Assembly (NCBI GenBank): GCA_905182975.1
Contig: CAJJDM010000051.1
Span: 65,030-129,029, forward strand
Source: Paramecium primaurelia
Taxonomy: Eukaryota > Ciliophora > Oligohymenophorea > Peniculida > Parameciidae
DNA length: 64,000 nt
Reading direction: 5' to 3'
The notes beneath the pieces are model-generated. The model was not told where the DNA came from. It ran no database searches and was given only the letters and a program-made list of their open reading frames with translations. A program made the translations under genes and the position numbers. Shown here in pieces: positions 11,784-23,174 of the stretch; the stretch's first letter is position 1, and each line of letters opens with the position of its first letter.

Positions 11784-12836
11784 ATGCAATAACGCAGACC
11801 AAAACTGAAATCATTGGATAATAAAGAGAATCAACATACTTCAGAAACTCCAATACAGAATCGTAAACTATTTAGAAAGACAACACCAAAATTATTGTAG
11901 CCATTACAAATGGATTAACACATAAGTTCAAGAGAACCTTTGACTACAAAAGTAGATGGACTACATAAAATCAGATTTAGAACATATGCTAATACTATTG
12001 AAAATTTGATGAATGATAATTTGTTAAAATTAATACCTCCTACATGTGATGGAACTACTTACTCAATTGGATAATCAATAGGTAAGGGAAGTTATGCTAC
12101 TGTAAGACTTGGAACTAATAAATAAGGGTTTAAAGTAGCAATAAAAGTATATGAAAAGTTATTCTTAAAAGGAGAGCGACTCAATAATCTTGTAAAAGAA
12201 ATCAGTGCATTAAAAGCACTTAATCATGAATAGATTGTTAAATTATTGGATGTTTATCATTGTGGAAGTACAATAAATTTAGTATTGGAGTATTGTGGAA
12301 ATGAGAGTCTCTTTACTTTGGTTAAATAACATAAAGCATTATCAAAAGATTATGCATTCAATATCATTCATCAATTATTAAAGATATTAGTATATATTCA
12401 TGAGAAGAATATATGTCATAGAGATATTAAACTTGAAAATATTTTGATAAGCAATAAACAAATTAAACTAATTGATTTTGGATTTAGTACTATATAAAAT
12501 TGTATTACCTGTCATTGTGGTACACCTAGCTATATGTCACCTGAAGTTGTAACAAAATAGAAGTATGATGGAAGGACAACTGATATATGGGCATTAGGAG
12601 TTCTATTTGTTGGTTTGCTATAAGGTAGCTTCCCATTTAAGGGGTCAACTGAAAAGGAACTCTTTTTTAAAATCAGAAATAATGAGTATGTAATTAATAG
12701 TTAGGATAAGGATGTGAGAATGTTTTTAGGATAGATATTTGTATTGGATCCTCATCATAGAGCTACTGCCAAAGAGGTAATTATTTATTACTTTTATACT
12801 TAGTTATTATAACACGATGTTTTTAGATCTATGTGA
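11784..12836 (+). CDS. Ser/Thr protein kinase (CAMK/SNF1-like)
   Basis: Transfers phosphate from ATP to Ser/Thr. One 27-nt intron (12777-12803) leaves 341 residues. An N-terminal extension of about 85 residues precedes a complete kinase domain: glycine loop GQSIGKGSYATVRLG, ATP lysine in VAIKVYEK, catalytic loop HRDIKLENIL, DFGFS in place of DFGLS, the activation segment CGTPSYMSPEVV (SPE instead of APE) and DIWALGVL. The GTPSYMSPE and KLEN motifs place it near the AMPK/MARK branch of CAMK kinases. The domain ends almost at the C-terminus, so there is no visible regulatory tail. Substrates are unknown. Confidence 0.9.
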
Positions 12837-12935
12837 CTTAATTTCTATAATTATTATTTATAAATTGTTATTTTTCAAAATTGTAACTTCTCTTATTATT
12901 ATTCAAATAGTATTTAATCAATAATATAAATATTG

Positions 12936-13390
12936 ATGAAAGTACTTAAGGAATTGTTAGAAATAGAAGGAACTAATGGTTATATGAAATTCAATTAGGA
13001 TTTTAATTCAAAACTAAACCATCTTTTTTGTTATTCAACTTAATAGATTAGAAAAAATATTAATAACGAAAAAAAAGTTTTTCATATATCTGCATTGATT
13101 GCTGATTTATGAAATAATAAAAGAAATGAATTTAGTTAGAATTAAGATGTATTTACTTTTATAATCTCAAAAGAACGATTTAGAAATTATTCCAATTTGA
13201 ACCAAAAGCTTAATCTGAATATATTAGATCCAAATATATAAAGAGATTTATGAATTAGTGGGTGATTATACTATGATAGGAATTTAATTATTTTTTAAAG
13301 TAATCTAATAAGCTAACTGCACAAGGAGTAGTTGAATTAGATAATGCTCAAAAAAAGTGATAAAAAATAAAGTTGATTTAAAGTAATATT
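12936..13390 (+). pseudogene. decayed gene, possibly ArfGAP-related
   Basis: One frame runs MKVLKELLEIEGTNGYMKFN and continues coding-like, but is interrupted in frame by several TGA codons (from about 13110). Another frame over 13105-13250 gives EPKAQSEYIRSKYIKRFM only if one base is lost. VLKELLEIEGTNGY and the EYIRSKY stretch faintly resemble the two ends of an ArfGAP domain, whose zinc cysteines are absent. No set of introns repairs it. It is either a pseudogene or a gene whose structure could not be solved. The ArfGAP idea is a guess. Confidence 0.35.
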
Positions 13391-13501
13391 CAATTATTAA
13401 TTAATAATATACTAATTTTATTATGATTAAATCTCAGGATGATTTTTTGTATATAATAATAACTAAAAATTATATAAGTATATATAAATGTTAATTATTT
13501 T

Positions 13502-14742
13502 ATGAATTAATAAAAACAACTCATATATTGGGAAAAATAAGGATATGATCAATTATGTGGTGTACATTGCATCAATTCTCTTTTATAAGGTCCATATTTT
13601 AATGAGATTGATTTAGCAACAATTGCTTAAGAATTAGATAGATAAGAAATTGAATTGCTGGGAAAAACAGGACATCGTTATAAATCGTAAAATGTAGCAG
13701 AAGATGGAAATTTTTCAATTTAAGTTTTAGCTGAAGCTTTAAAAAAATTAGGAGATTTATAAATTGAATCGGTAGATTCAAAAATCAACTAAAATTAAGA
13801 TTTGAGGTATTTGATTTCTTTTATATAAATTAAGTCAAGAAAGTGGATTTATTTGTAATTCTTAAGCTCATTGGTTTTCAATAAGAAAGATTGAAAATAT
13901 TTGGTATAATTTAAATTCAACTAACAAACGAGGACCAGAAATAATTAGTGATTTTTATCTATCTGCATTTCTATAATCAGTAAAAGAGAATGGATATTCA
14001 ATATTTGTTGTTAAAGGTGTTTATCCTCCACCATAATTAGATGTATTTTATAATCTAATTTGTCTTAATAGAATATTGATTAGAATGATCGTTAAAAAGT
14101 TCTTACTACTTAATTCATTAAATAAGTTCATGATAGAAGAGTTAAAAAAAAGAATTATTAATTGAATATTGGAGGTTCAGATGAAATAGAAATGAAAAAG
14201 GCATTAAAAGCAAGTAAAGGAGAGAAATATGTACATTAAGTTATTTATTTTAGGAATCAACAGATGAAGAATTTGAAGAAGAACTTTAATAAACAAATAA
14301 AATGTAATCCACTCCAAAATTTTAAGGATAAGGAATTTAATTTGGACAATAAAAATCATAAGTAAATTATCCAAATTTCAATATTGATCCACTTGATGCT
14401 GAATATAGATCAATTATACTCATGACACTTGAATAAGTAATATTACTATTGAATAATTTATAGAAATTTAATATTTAATTAGAAGAAGGTTTAATTATCC
14501 TATTTTAATTACCAAATGGATAAAATAAATAATATACATTTAGTTATGATGCAACTGTTGAAGTATTTCATATTTCCATTTTATAGGATCTTTATGATTT
14601 TATTTTCTTTGAAAGTAGACAATAACCTATGAGATTTACTTTGATTTGCCCTATTCAAAAGCTATAACTTTTAGATGTTACACAATAGCTCTTAGATATT
14701 GGCATAGATACAATGACCTAAATTATTGTAAAGAAGGATTGA
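13502..14742 (+). CDS. ataxin-3-like Josephin deubiquitinase with UBX-like C-terminus
   Basis: Cysteine protease that removes ubiquitin, in the ataxin-3 family. Five introns (13807-13834, 14043-14071, 14231-14253, 14437-14463, 14563-14586) leave 369 residues. Josephin domain: catalytic Cys19 in GYDQLCGVHCINSLLQG, His about 114 in QAHWFSIRK, Asn about 129 in WYNLNS, then GPEIISDFYLSAFLQ and SIFVVKGVYPP, matching human ataxin-3 in order and spacing. After a linker with acidic ubiquitin-interacting-like helices, the last 90 residues look like a UBX domain (EEGLIILFQLPNG, then FESRQQPMRFTLICP), a fold that usually binds p97/Cdc48. Human ataxin-3 instead has UIMs and a polyGln tract. Josephin-UBX pairing is known in apicomplexan ataxin-3. 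Confidence 0.92.
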
Positions 14743-14862
14743 AAATTTAAATTATCAAACTTCATTGCAAACAGATATTTATTCTAGAAAATTTAGATAT
14801 TCTTTGTTTCTTATTAAAGCTGAAAATTTTGATTGAAAAATAATTATTATCAATAATTTATA

Positions 14863-15473
14863 ATGCTTACTGATTCATCATTATTTTACAGTTTCAGCAA
14901 GCAAACTGCTGTAAAAGTTCAATTAGTATTTTTGGATATAAAAATTGGAACTGATAAACCAAAAAGAGTCATAATTAAATTGTTTTATGATGAAATGCCA
15001 AAAACTTGTGAAAATTTTAGAGCATTATGTACAGGTGAAAAATCAAATCCATGTATGATATTAAAAATATAGATAAGATGTAAAATTAAATTTTAGAGAC
15101 GTTCCTTTTCATAAGATTTATAGTAATTTTATGGCACTTGGTGGAGATATCTTGAATAAAGATGGTACAGGTTAATGTAGTATTTATGGACCAACCTTCA
15201 AAGCTGAACCAAAAAGATTCAAACATGATTAAAGAGGTTTAATCTCAATGTTTAATGATGGAAATGGCAATATAGGATCATAATTCTTTTTTACTTTTAC
15301 AGATTGCTCATGGGTTGATGGATTACATTCGGTATTCGGAAAGATTGTTGAAGATTACAGTATATTAGATGAATTAGAGAAAAGTTATAATTAATTACTA
15401 TTATTTAGTTTCATCAACAAATGGAGCACCAAAAAAATTAGTAAGAATAGTTGATTCAGGTGTAATAATGTGA
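14863..15473 (+). CDS. cyclophilin-type peptidyl-prolyl isomerase
   Basis: Cyclophilins isomerise Xaa-Pro bonds and assist folding. Two 25-nt introns (15053-15077 and 15384-15408) leave 186 residues, one cyclophilin domain with a short N-terminal extension. Family blocks in order: MPKTCENFRALCTGEKSNP, NFRDVPFHKIYSNFMALGGD, GLISMFNDGNGNIGSQFFFT, WVDGLHSVFGKIVE. The catalytic Arg55 (human CypA numbering, FHR) is Lys here and the Gln of QGGD is Leu, so activity may be reduced; Trp121 and His126 are kept. It ends 20 bp from the stop of the convergent MORN gene. The start was chosen as the first ATG. Confidence 0.9.
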
Positions 15474-15493
15474 AAAATAGTGAATTTAATTTT

Positions 15494-16519
15494 TCATTTA
15501 ATTCTTTTGCCTTCATGCCATTCTCCTTCAATAATTTACCCATCTGCAAAAATCAATTACCCTTTTCCATGTTACTTACCTTCAAACCAATTTCCAACAT
15601 ACTTCTTACCATCATTCCAAATATAAGTACCAAATCCATGTTTTTTATCATAGATGTAATCTCCTTCATATATTCTTCCATCTGGCCATTTGTATATACC
15701 TTTCCCGTGCATCTAATTAGCCAGCCAATAACCTTCAAAACTTCTTCCATCAGCCCAATTATATTTTCCAAAACCATTAATTTTATTATTTATCCATTAG
15801 CCTTCATAGCTACTTCCATCTGGCCATAAATATTTTCCATAGCCTTCTTTTTATCCATTTTTATAGTCTCCATCATATTTACTTCCATCAGTCCATGTTT
15901 CAACTCCCTTTCCATGTTATTAGTCTTCAAACCAATCTCCATCATATTATGCTCCATTAACATGTATATATTTTCCCTTTCCATGTGCTTTATCATCTTT
16001 CCATTCTCCTTCATCTGGCAATATATTCAATATGTACATATGTCTCCATCAACATGATAAAATGTACCCTAACCCTCAGCTTTATTATTTTTCCATTATC
16101 CAACGTATTTTGCTCCATCCTTCCAAACTTATTCTCCAAACCCTTCTCTTATATCTCCAATCTTATCTTTATAGACATTTTTTTACCCATTCTCCTTTAT
16201 AAATGGCTCCATTTTCAAATTCATATTAATGTTAACTCTTTTCAAATGATTGCTTGTTCTGGTTTTCACTACCATTATCATTAGCTAAAACTTGTTTATT
16301 ATCAAAATATCTTGAAGATACTGGTAATGCCTTTCCAGGTGTTACAATAGGAGTTTGCAAAGGTTACTCACAAATTTATATTTGAAGAGTCTTGCCAATT
16401 GAGTTACTTAAAGCTTGTTACTATTCATCATTTAATTAACATTATTGATAATTTTTTGCTGGAGTTAATACTTATTCTGTTTCTTTCTCGCTTTCGACAC
16501 ATTAACATTAATTTCCCAT
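15494..16519 (-). CDS. MORN-repeat protein with myristoylation/palmitoylation N-terminus
   Basis: Predicted 325 residues after removing introns 16162-16186 (25 nt) and 16015-16037 (23 nt). It begins MGNQCQCVESEKE: Gly2 for N-myristoylation with nearby cysteines for palmitoylation, so membrane attachment is likely. After about 110 residues of Gln-rich linker come roughly ten MORN repeats (pattern YEGEWxxxKxHGxGxxxWxDG) up to the C-terminus, which ends EGKRIK. MORN sheets bind lipids and organise membrane-cytoskeleton contacts in the ciliate and apicomplexan cortex. The minus-strand frame is the real one; other frames across this stretch are shadows. A closely similar design is found at 55880-57047. 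Confidence 0.9.
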
Positions 16520-16601
16520 TAGATTATATATTTTGTTCTATTATAATTAAAATAATAATAATATAATCATTCAATCATTCTTGTTATAATTTAATATTTT
16601 C

Positions 16602-16895
16602 ATGCTTCCCATTGAAGGTGATTAAATAGTTCCTTTTGATTTTTGTTTATTCTTAAAAAATTAATTTGGTAAATTTAAGGTATTCTTTGATGTTATTTTA
16701 ATAATTTTGATTAGAAAAAATTTAAGAAAGAGAGCATATATAGCTGAGTATTGATAGAATTAAAATGTAGATAAAGTATTATATTAAAATGAGGTAATCA
16801 TATGTTAGATATATCTTTATGTTCTATAGGATCCAAAATGTTTCAAGTAATGTGAAAAAGGATTTTTTAATAGAAGAATAAAAAATAATCATTGA
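16602..16895 (+). CDS. possible small gene or remnant
   Basis: Opens MLPIEGDQIVPFDFCLFLKN and remains coding-like to AYIAEY, where a TGA intervenes. The same frame after it, plus an intron-like GT...AG span (about 16793-16829), gives DPKCFKQCEKGFFNRRIKNN. Intron structure could not be closed cleanly. No family was recognised. Low confidence; it may be a pseudogene. Confidence 0.25.
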
Positions 16896-17407
16896 TTCAC
16901 TGATAGAAATATTTATTAAATTAATTACTTGGTAATTTTTGAAATATAATTATATATAAATATAAATTTATATATAATTTATTCATCACATTTTTTTTCA
17001 GATTTTTATTTAACAAAACAAATAAAAACATGAAACATTTCAAAATCATTCAACAATCACTAGAACAACTTTTTTACTTTCTTATAGTCTATTTTCAAAA
17101 CAAAAATATTTTAAATAATAATAATATAAGTTATTTTTTAATAATAATATATTAACATACTTTTGTAACTCTTTCACATTATTTTATATTATTTTATTTC
17201 TACTTGTACATTACAAATGCTCAAGTTTTAAATGAATCAAGGTAATCTGATTAAGCTAATTATGACTATTATTGCTTTCATTTTACATTTATTCTATAAT
17301 CTCAAAAAGTTTACAAAAAAAAAAAAAAAAATGAGAAATTTGAATTTAAAGAAGGAATTAGGGAAATATAGCATCAAATTTAAGTTTTTATTGATATTCA
17401 TATTTTA
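16896..17407. other. AT-rich stretch without supported gene
   Basis: Includes poly-A and T-rich tracts. A plus-strand open frame at 17232-17483 is low complexity and overlaps the end of the minus-strand gene, so it was not accepted. Confidence 0.4.
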
Positions 17408-17997
17408 TCATTCGATTAATGTTAATTGTCCATTTATTTTGCAAACATCATCAAGATTGCCAATTTCAAAATTATCTACATGAATACCTTCTTATTCATT
17501 AACAGTAGGTTATAAAGGCTATAGGTAATTTGAGAGATCCAAGATGTCGTCATCCCAAGCTTATTTGATTGTATCTCCTTCAACAATCATATCTTCAAAA
17601 TGTTGTTAATTTTCAAGCTTTTTCAGTTAATGTTTGTATTCAGCAACGGTTTAGTGCCAACCTTATGGCTATTACTTTTGATTATATAGCTATTATTTTA
17701 TTATCAGGCGCAAAAAACCCATTCTTTTATCTCCAACCTTATTCAAATCAACTAAGAACTATGCTTTTCTAAAACTTATATAATATATCCTTACCTTAAT
17801 AGATAACGATAATCCTCTAAAGATTTTTTTGGAACTCCTACTTTTTCAGCGGCTTTTTTAAGACTATATTTAATTTTTTTGCCATTCTCATCAATCCCTC
17901 CATTTTTATATAGGCATCTCCATTAATCAACTTTTTATTTAGCCTCTATTATAGTACGTTCTTTGACTCTTTTAATAGGTTAATGTTATTTACACAT
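17408..17997 (-). CDS. helix-turn-helix-like protein of a ciliate family
   Basis: Predicted 187 residues with one 26-nt intron (17769-17794), start MCKQHQPIKRVKERTIIEAK. The core VDQWRCLYKNGGIDENGK then SLKKAAEKVGVPKKSLEDY has the look of a helix-turn-helix in which AAEKVGVPKKSLEDY supplies the turn and recognition helix. A block with KVGDKRMGFLRLII follows. Similar SL-x2-AA-x-x-VGI-x-KK-x-LDDY proteins occur in large numbers in ciliates; that is recalled, not checked. The C-terminal third is acidic and could act as an activation or interaction region. DNA or RNA binding is an inference. Confidence 0.6.
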
Positions 17998-18390
17998 AAA
18001 TTAAAAAAAGATTAATTATTATTGGTTATAATGTATTTTTCTAATTAAAAATATCATATACACAACAAATCTACTGCTTATATAGAATTCAACAGTCTAA
18101 ATTCTAATATTTACTTTTTCTAAAATATCAGATGACCATAATAATGAGATATAGATTTTATCTAGGAATAGTATATATATATATATTTTTAAGGAAAAGT
18201 TGTGTTCCAAGTGTTTTTGTAGAATGTGAACTTATTTAAATTAATTTTATTAGTAGAAAGGATTATTGATGAAATATTAATGATTTTAATTAAAAATCAA
18301 GATTATTAATAAATAAGCTAAATAATAAGAAATATTATACAGTAATTATCATTTTTTATTATTAATTATTAATTTTTTTAACGTATATAT
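17998..18390. other. intergenic with TA run
   Basis: AT-rich spacer between divergent genes, including a TA run at about 18172-18187. No gene recognised. Confidence 0.5.
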
Positions 18391-19140
18391 ATGAGTATTT
18401 TAGTGAGAGTGGAAGGAGCATCAAAGGATTTAAGGATTATGTATCCAGAGCCGGAAGAGATTCAACTAAACTTCTGTACTTTAATAGATTTAGAATTTAC
18501 AAGTTTTTCAAACAAAGAAGAAGTTATTGTTTAATTTAAGCTTAAAGAAGTTGTTGCTCTTAAAATTCAAACCTAAGAGGTTTTACTCTAATTAGATTCA
18601 ATAAGGAAGCGATTTATGCTTCAATGTTTAGTATATCCTGGAGAACATATGGTTTGGGTATCAAGCATGAATAATTATGTTGTGACAGAGAAATCTTTAG
18701 ATCATGTTTTAATGGGTAAAAAGCCTTAATTAGAAACAATAACAGAAGAAGATGATGCAGTTAGTCCAATTAAAATTCATGGTAAAGAAAATAAACCAAT
18801 TGGATAAAAATAATGTCATTCTAAAAAAATATCTCCTTTAAAAACAAAAAGTCCAAAGAAAAAGGATCAGTCTACAAGTACAAGTAAATTATGAAATATA
18901 GAAAGGACAAAAAAGAGTACACTTCGTTGGTCTCAATACATGGTTTAAACTCCAAAATCTCCTTTGAAAGGAGATTATGTTGATGCCTTACTAGCTTAGT
19001 TGATTTAATAAAACAATAGAAAGAGTAAATCTAGAAAGAGAAGACCATCATCTTCATATCCATTGAGACCTAAGATCGATAGTGAAGGAATGATTGATAG
19101 ATAATGGTTGGAAGAAGAAATGATAAACGAGGATTTGTGA
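18391..19140 (+). CDS. hypothetical protein with beta-rich N-terminal domain
   Basis: Predicted 243 residues. One 18-nt intron (18884-18901) is required: without it a TGA at the end of STSTSKL would cut the protein, and with it the frame continues KRTKKSTLRWSQYMVQTP to a natural end at INEDL. The first 110 residues are beta-rich with no charged repeats (VEGASKDLRIMYPEPEEI, EVIVQFKLKEVVALKI), weakly reminiscent of an MSP-type immunoglobulin-like fold. The rest is basic, Ser/Lys/Pro-rich and disordered, with phosphorylation-type SP motifs. Function unknown; the MSP idea is tentative. Confidence 0.65.
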
Positions 19141-19790
19141 AATAGTTATATATATATATATTTAATACTTTATATAACATACTATTTATAATCTCTATTA
19201 TAATTGAATATCATAAATTATATCAATATAATAACAAATTCAATCAATTTGTATATTTACTAAAATATTTAGTATTTATTAAATCAATACAATCTTCTTT
19301 ACTTATTTTGAATAAAAGATATGAATTATTATTGATGACTCTACTTGAGAAGAAAATAAATATAATATAACTAAAGAATAGATAGGATCTATAAATTAAT
19401 AGAAATTAATAACTTAAGTAGAATATCTATAATAATAATAAATTTATATTGAAATAATTATAGTTAATAATAATTTCTAAATTGAATAAATAGTATATAT
19501 TTGGAAATAGCAAAATAATGATTTGATATTTTACAAATATATGATTCAATTTAGTATTAATTTATCAGAAATAAAAGTGAATATTATAAGTTATTCCAAA
19601 AAATTAAATAACAATCCTAAAACATAAAATTTGTAATTATTTTTATTTTTGTTAGACCAATAAACTAGGAACTGAATTTTAGAAAGAAATAGTTTTTTTA
19701 AATAAATTGTTAAATGTTTTAACTTAATTCAATAAAGTGGACTCATGATTAATATTAAATATAATATATTAGATACATATTAATATATTT
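19141..19790. other. gene-free AT-rich stretch
   Basis: About 0.65 kb, TA run at 19147-19162, no usable frame. Presumed 5' region of the large gene that follows. Confidence 0.5.
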
Positions 19791-22700
19791 ATGGGTATTT
19801 GTGCAGGAAAGTCTTAATAAAAAGAGAATCTAGTGACAGACATTGAATCAACACCTATCCTTACTTAAGGTATATTGGAGTTTAATGTGAAAATATCAGG
19901 AATAAAGGTAAAGATGGATAATCTGGTATTTTTAATATAGTGATTATAGTATTATAGCCAGCTGGAAAAATATTAATGAAAATAGGTGAATATGATTAAT
20001 TTGAAACAGAATGCTCTAAAGAACTTTATGGAAAATTATATGTAAATAAATATTTCATCCTTTAATGTAGTTTAAATAAACTCATGCATTTTAAATGTCT
20101 ATAACAGAAGAGCAATTAAAGAAATAATATCTTAATGTGACTTTGATGACACCGAATAATGAGAATATTGCTTCGATTTAAATTAATTTATTTTTAATAG
20201 CAACAGGGCCATAGCATATGGATTATGAATATACTGGTTTAATTAATAAGAAACAATAATAAGGTAAAATAAGCTTTGATTTTAAAATTGCTTAAATTAT
20301 TAAAGTAAACATTGTACCTTAATTAATGGAATTTAATATGAATGAACCATTAATACATTCAGAATATTATTATTCTCTAAAAATGGTTACTTCAGCCTTG
20401 TGTTTTTAGAGCGAACACTCAGATGCATTCTTGAATCCTGCTTATTAAAAGAATTAGTTAACCACAAATAATAGTGCGTAAACAAAATAATAAGTTATTA
20501 AATAAATTGTGTATAAATAATGTGGAGTTGAAATGACAGTTGAAGTTCCTCTTATAGAAATATCATCCTCTAGTATTTAAGTTTGTTTGTGGTATAATGA
20601 ATAGGCAAATGTAACTGTAAATACAACTACAGGAATGAATAAATCTCATTATATTCTTTTAGCTGAAACATATTTCAATTTAAATTAAATATTTACATAA
20701 GCATTAAATAGTGAACAAGTATATATTTAATATATCTATATAGATTTGTGAGAATAATGTAAAAGTTTATAAAATTTTGTATTAATAAACAAATAGAAGA
20801 TTATGGAATCATGGAGTACTGGAAGGAAATTTGAATTGTAATCTTTAAGTTATTATTCCTACTTATTTAAATCAATAAATTGTTGGTGTTAGAACAGATA
20901 AAGGTATATAATAAGGTAGTAGTGTTGTAAATTCAGGAAAGATGCCTGTAAAAGAAATCTAATAATTAAGTCAAGCAGGTCAATAATTATTAGATTTATA
21001 ATATAAAATATAAAATTGTTCATCAAAAGATGTAATTATATAAACTATAAATATAGTTATTTTTAAAATCAGAATTGAAGAATTCTTAAATTGTCCATCT
21101 TAGAACTATGTAAAATATATTAAAATAGACTGATAAGTAATCAATTATTTGTTTTGAATATAAATCTCAATAAGATCTTTTTAATGCTTAAAAATTATTA
21201 ATTGAAATAGCTTCAAAATTATTAGAATCTGCAGATTAATAAGAAGAAATTATCAGAGAAGAATATTATATTTTAATTAAATTAATTTTAAATAGAGGTG
21301 AATTAAGTTTAAATCAAGTAGGATTTTCTGAGGAAACAGAAAAAACTAGTGAAAAACTTCTTAAATTTAAAACAGAAATTGGTCTCAATTATTAATCATT
21401 TTTATATAAATGTCTTGGTATTGTATTATAAAAATTGAAACAAAAATCATTGGCTGAAAATGAAAGAGGTTTTGTTGAACATTTTTTTGCAAGCGCTTAT
21501 TTTAAAATTCCTGAATTTAGAACTAAAATAATTGAAAGTGTTTAAAGAACTGATGATCCATAAATACCAGAATGGAGATCACTTACTAAATAAACTGATG
21601 AAATAACCAACAAGGAATTTAATGATTTATTTGATTGGAATAGACACTTTTATGAATATCTTACTAAATAACCTAAATATAATGCAAATATCAATAAACT
21701 TATGGAAATTATCAATTAAGAAGAATGGTAAAAGAGAATTGGTAAAAGAGGCATTGCATTCTTCTTCTTTCTTAAAGAATGGTGTGATTTAATTGATATA
21801 TCAGTTGTAGTCAAACAGAATATTCCATATCAATAATTACCAGGGTATAATGTTTTAATTAAAGCCATGCTCTTGGAAATGAAAGCCAAAGAACTTAAGA
21901 ATTATCCAGATATTATGAAAGCTGCAATGTGTTCACTCTTAAATAACACAAGTCTATTGAACATTGTTATTGTTATTCTATTTAACAAAACAAATCTTTT
22001 TGATTCTGATACTCTATTGAATTGCTTAGAAATCCTTAATTCTTGTTTATAATATCTCTGCAATCATAAATTATCAATGCCAACTTCATTGGATTAATAG
22101 TTCTTTTTAAAAGGAATTAGAATGATTTTATTATAATGTGAACATGCATTCAGTGTTTCAAAATGTCTTTGGCTCATATATAATAACTATGTCTTATTTC
22201 CATGTAATTAATATAAACATTAATAAATAGTGGACATAAGGAAAGATATAACAGATTTGCTGTTTGAGAATGTGGCAACCAAGTTTTTTATGCATTGGTC
22301 TTTCAATATTAGAATGATTTTCCATCATATTCTACTTTATAGAATATAACATCTTCATAAATCTAATAAGAATTTAAATGAGGAGTATAATTCTTAACTT
22401 ATCATTTAGAGATTTAATACAAAAATATTAACAATAAGTGAAGCCTAAAAAATAACATAGTTTTTTCGATTAAAAAAATTCATCTAAGGCTATTATTGTA
22501 ATTATTTAGTATAATAGATATATAGTCTGATGTAATTTATATGAAGTTCTTTCGATTTATGTAATAAATAGAAGAGGGTAAACAATTATCTACAAATCAG
22601 TAATTAAATTAAATGATTGAGGAAACTCATTTTCATAAATAAATGAAAACTAAATTAATAAAAAAAAGAATTTAAGATAAAAAAAAAGGTTCGTCTGACT

Positions 22701-23081
22701 AAAATAGTAGTAGTGATGCTTAATCATATAGAATTATTGATGAAGATGAATAAGATATTGCAATTCCTTTATTTACAGGAACTAATAATGAATTAAAACC
22801 TTAAATTAAATTACCTGAAAAAAAAGTTGCTGTTACTCAAAATTAATTAAAATATTTAATAAAAGCATGTTCTGAATTTGAAGAATTAAAATATAAATAT
22901 TAAAAATGGAAATAATCAGTTATTCCAGTTAATTTTAATTCATTGTCAGAAGATGGTAAATTAAATATAATAATCATTAGAAAAAATAAATTTAAATGAA
23001 ACTTTTAAAGTCCCAGAAGTTAAATTAGCTGTTCCATTAGATGAAAAAGAAGGAAACATCAAAAATACAGATGAATGGTGA
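19791..23081 (+). CDS. large protein with C2-like start and DUF1765-like C-terminus
   Basis: Model of about 1,045 residues with six introns (19926-19957, 20042-20070, 20719-20743, 21032-21056, 22509-22525, 22956-22980); genomic length minus introns is an exact multiple of three. It starts MGICAGKSQQKENLV, a possible N-myristoylation site. Residues about 25-70 (LEFNVKISGIKVKMDN) look like the first strands of a C2-type domain. The C-terminal third is helical and contains FFMHWSFNIRMIFHHILLYR, which fits the HW...VR...LL.R signature of DUF1765, a domain of unknown role in fungi and ciliates. The tail is charged and disordered. The fifth intron would be only 17 nt; a 38-nt alternative ending at 22546 also keeps the frame. 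Role unknown, perhaps membrane trafficking. Confidence 0.75.
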
Positions 23082-23174
23082 AATATGATTTTTCCTTTTA
23101 AATTTAATAAATAACTATTAATAATAGTTTGTGTTTAATATAATATATTAATTCATTAATATATAAAAATTATA

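Noticed and set aside
15470..16284. Several plus- and minus-strand open frames overlapping the first MORN gene
   Set aside because: They are shadows of the repeated minus-strand reading frame; only the frame with GxGxYxGEW-type repeats and two tiny introns makes sense.
17232..17483. Plus-strand frame with a poly-Lys stretch
   Set aside because: Low complexity, includes a poly-A run and overlaps the end of the well-supported minus-strand gene.
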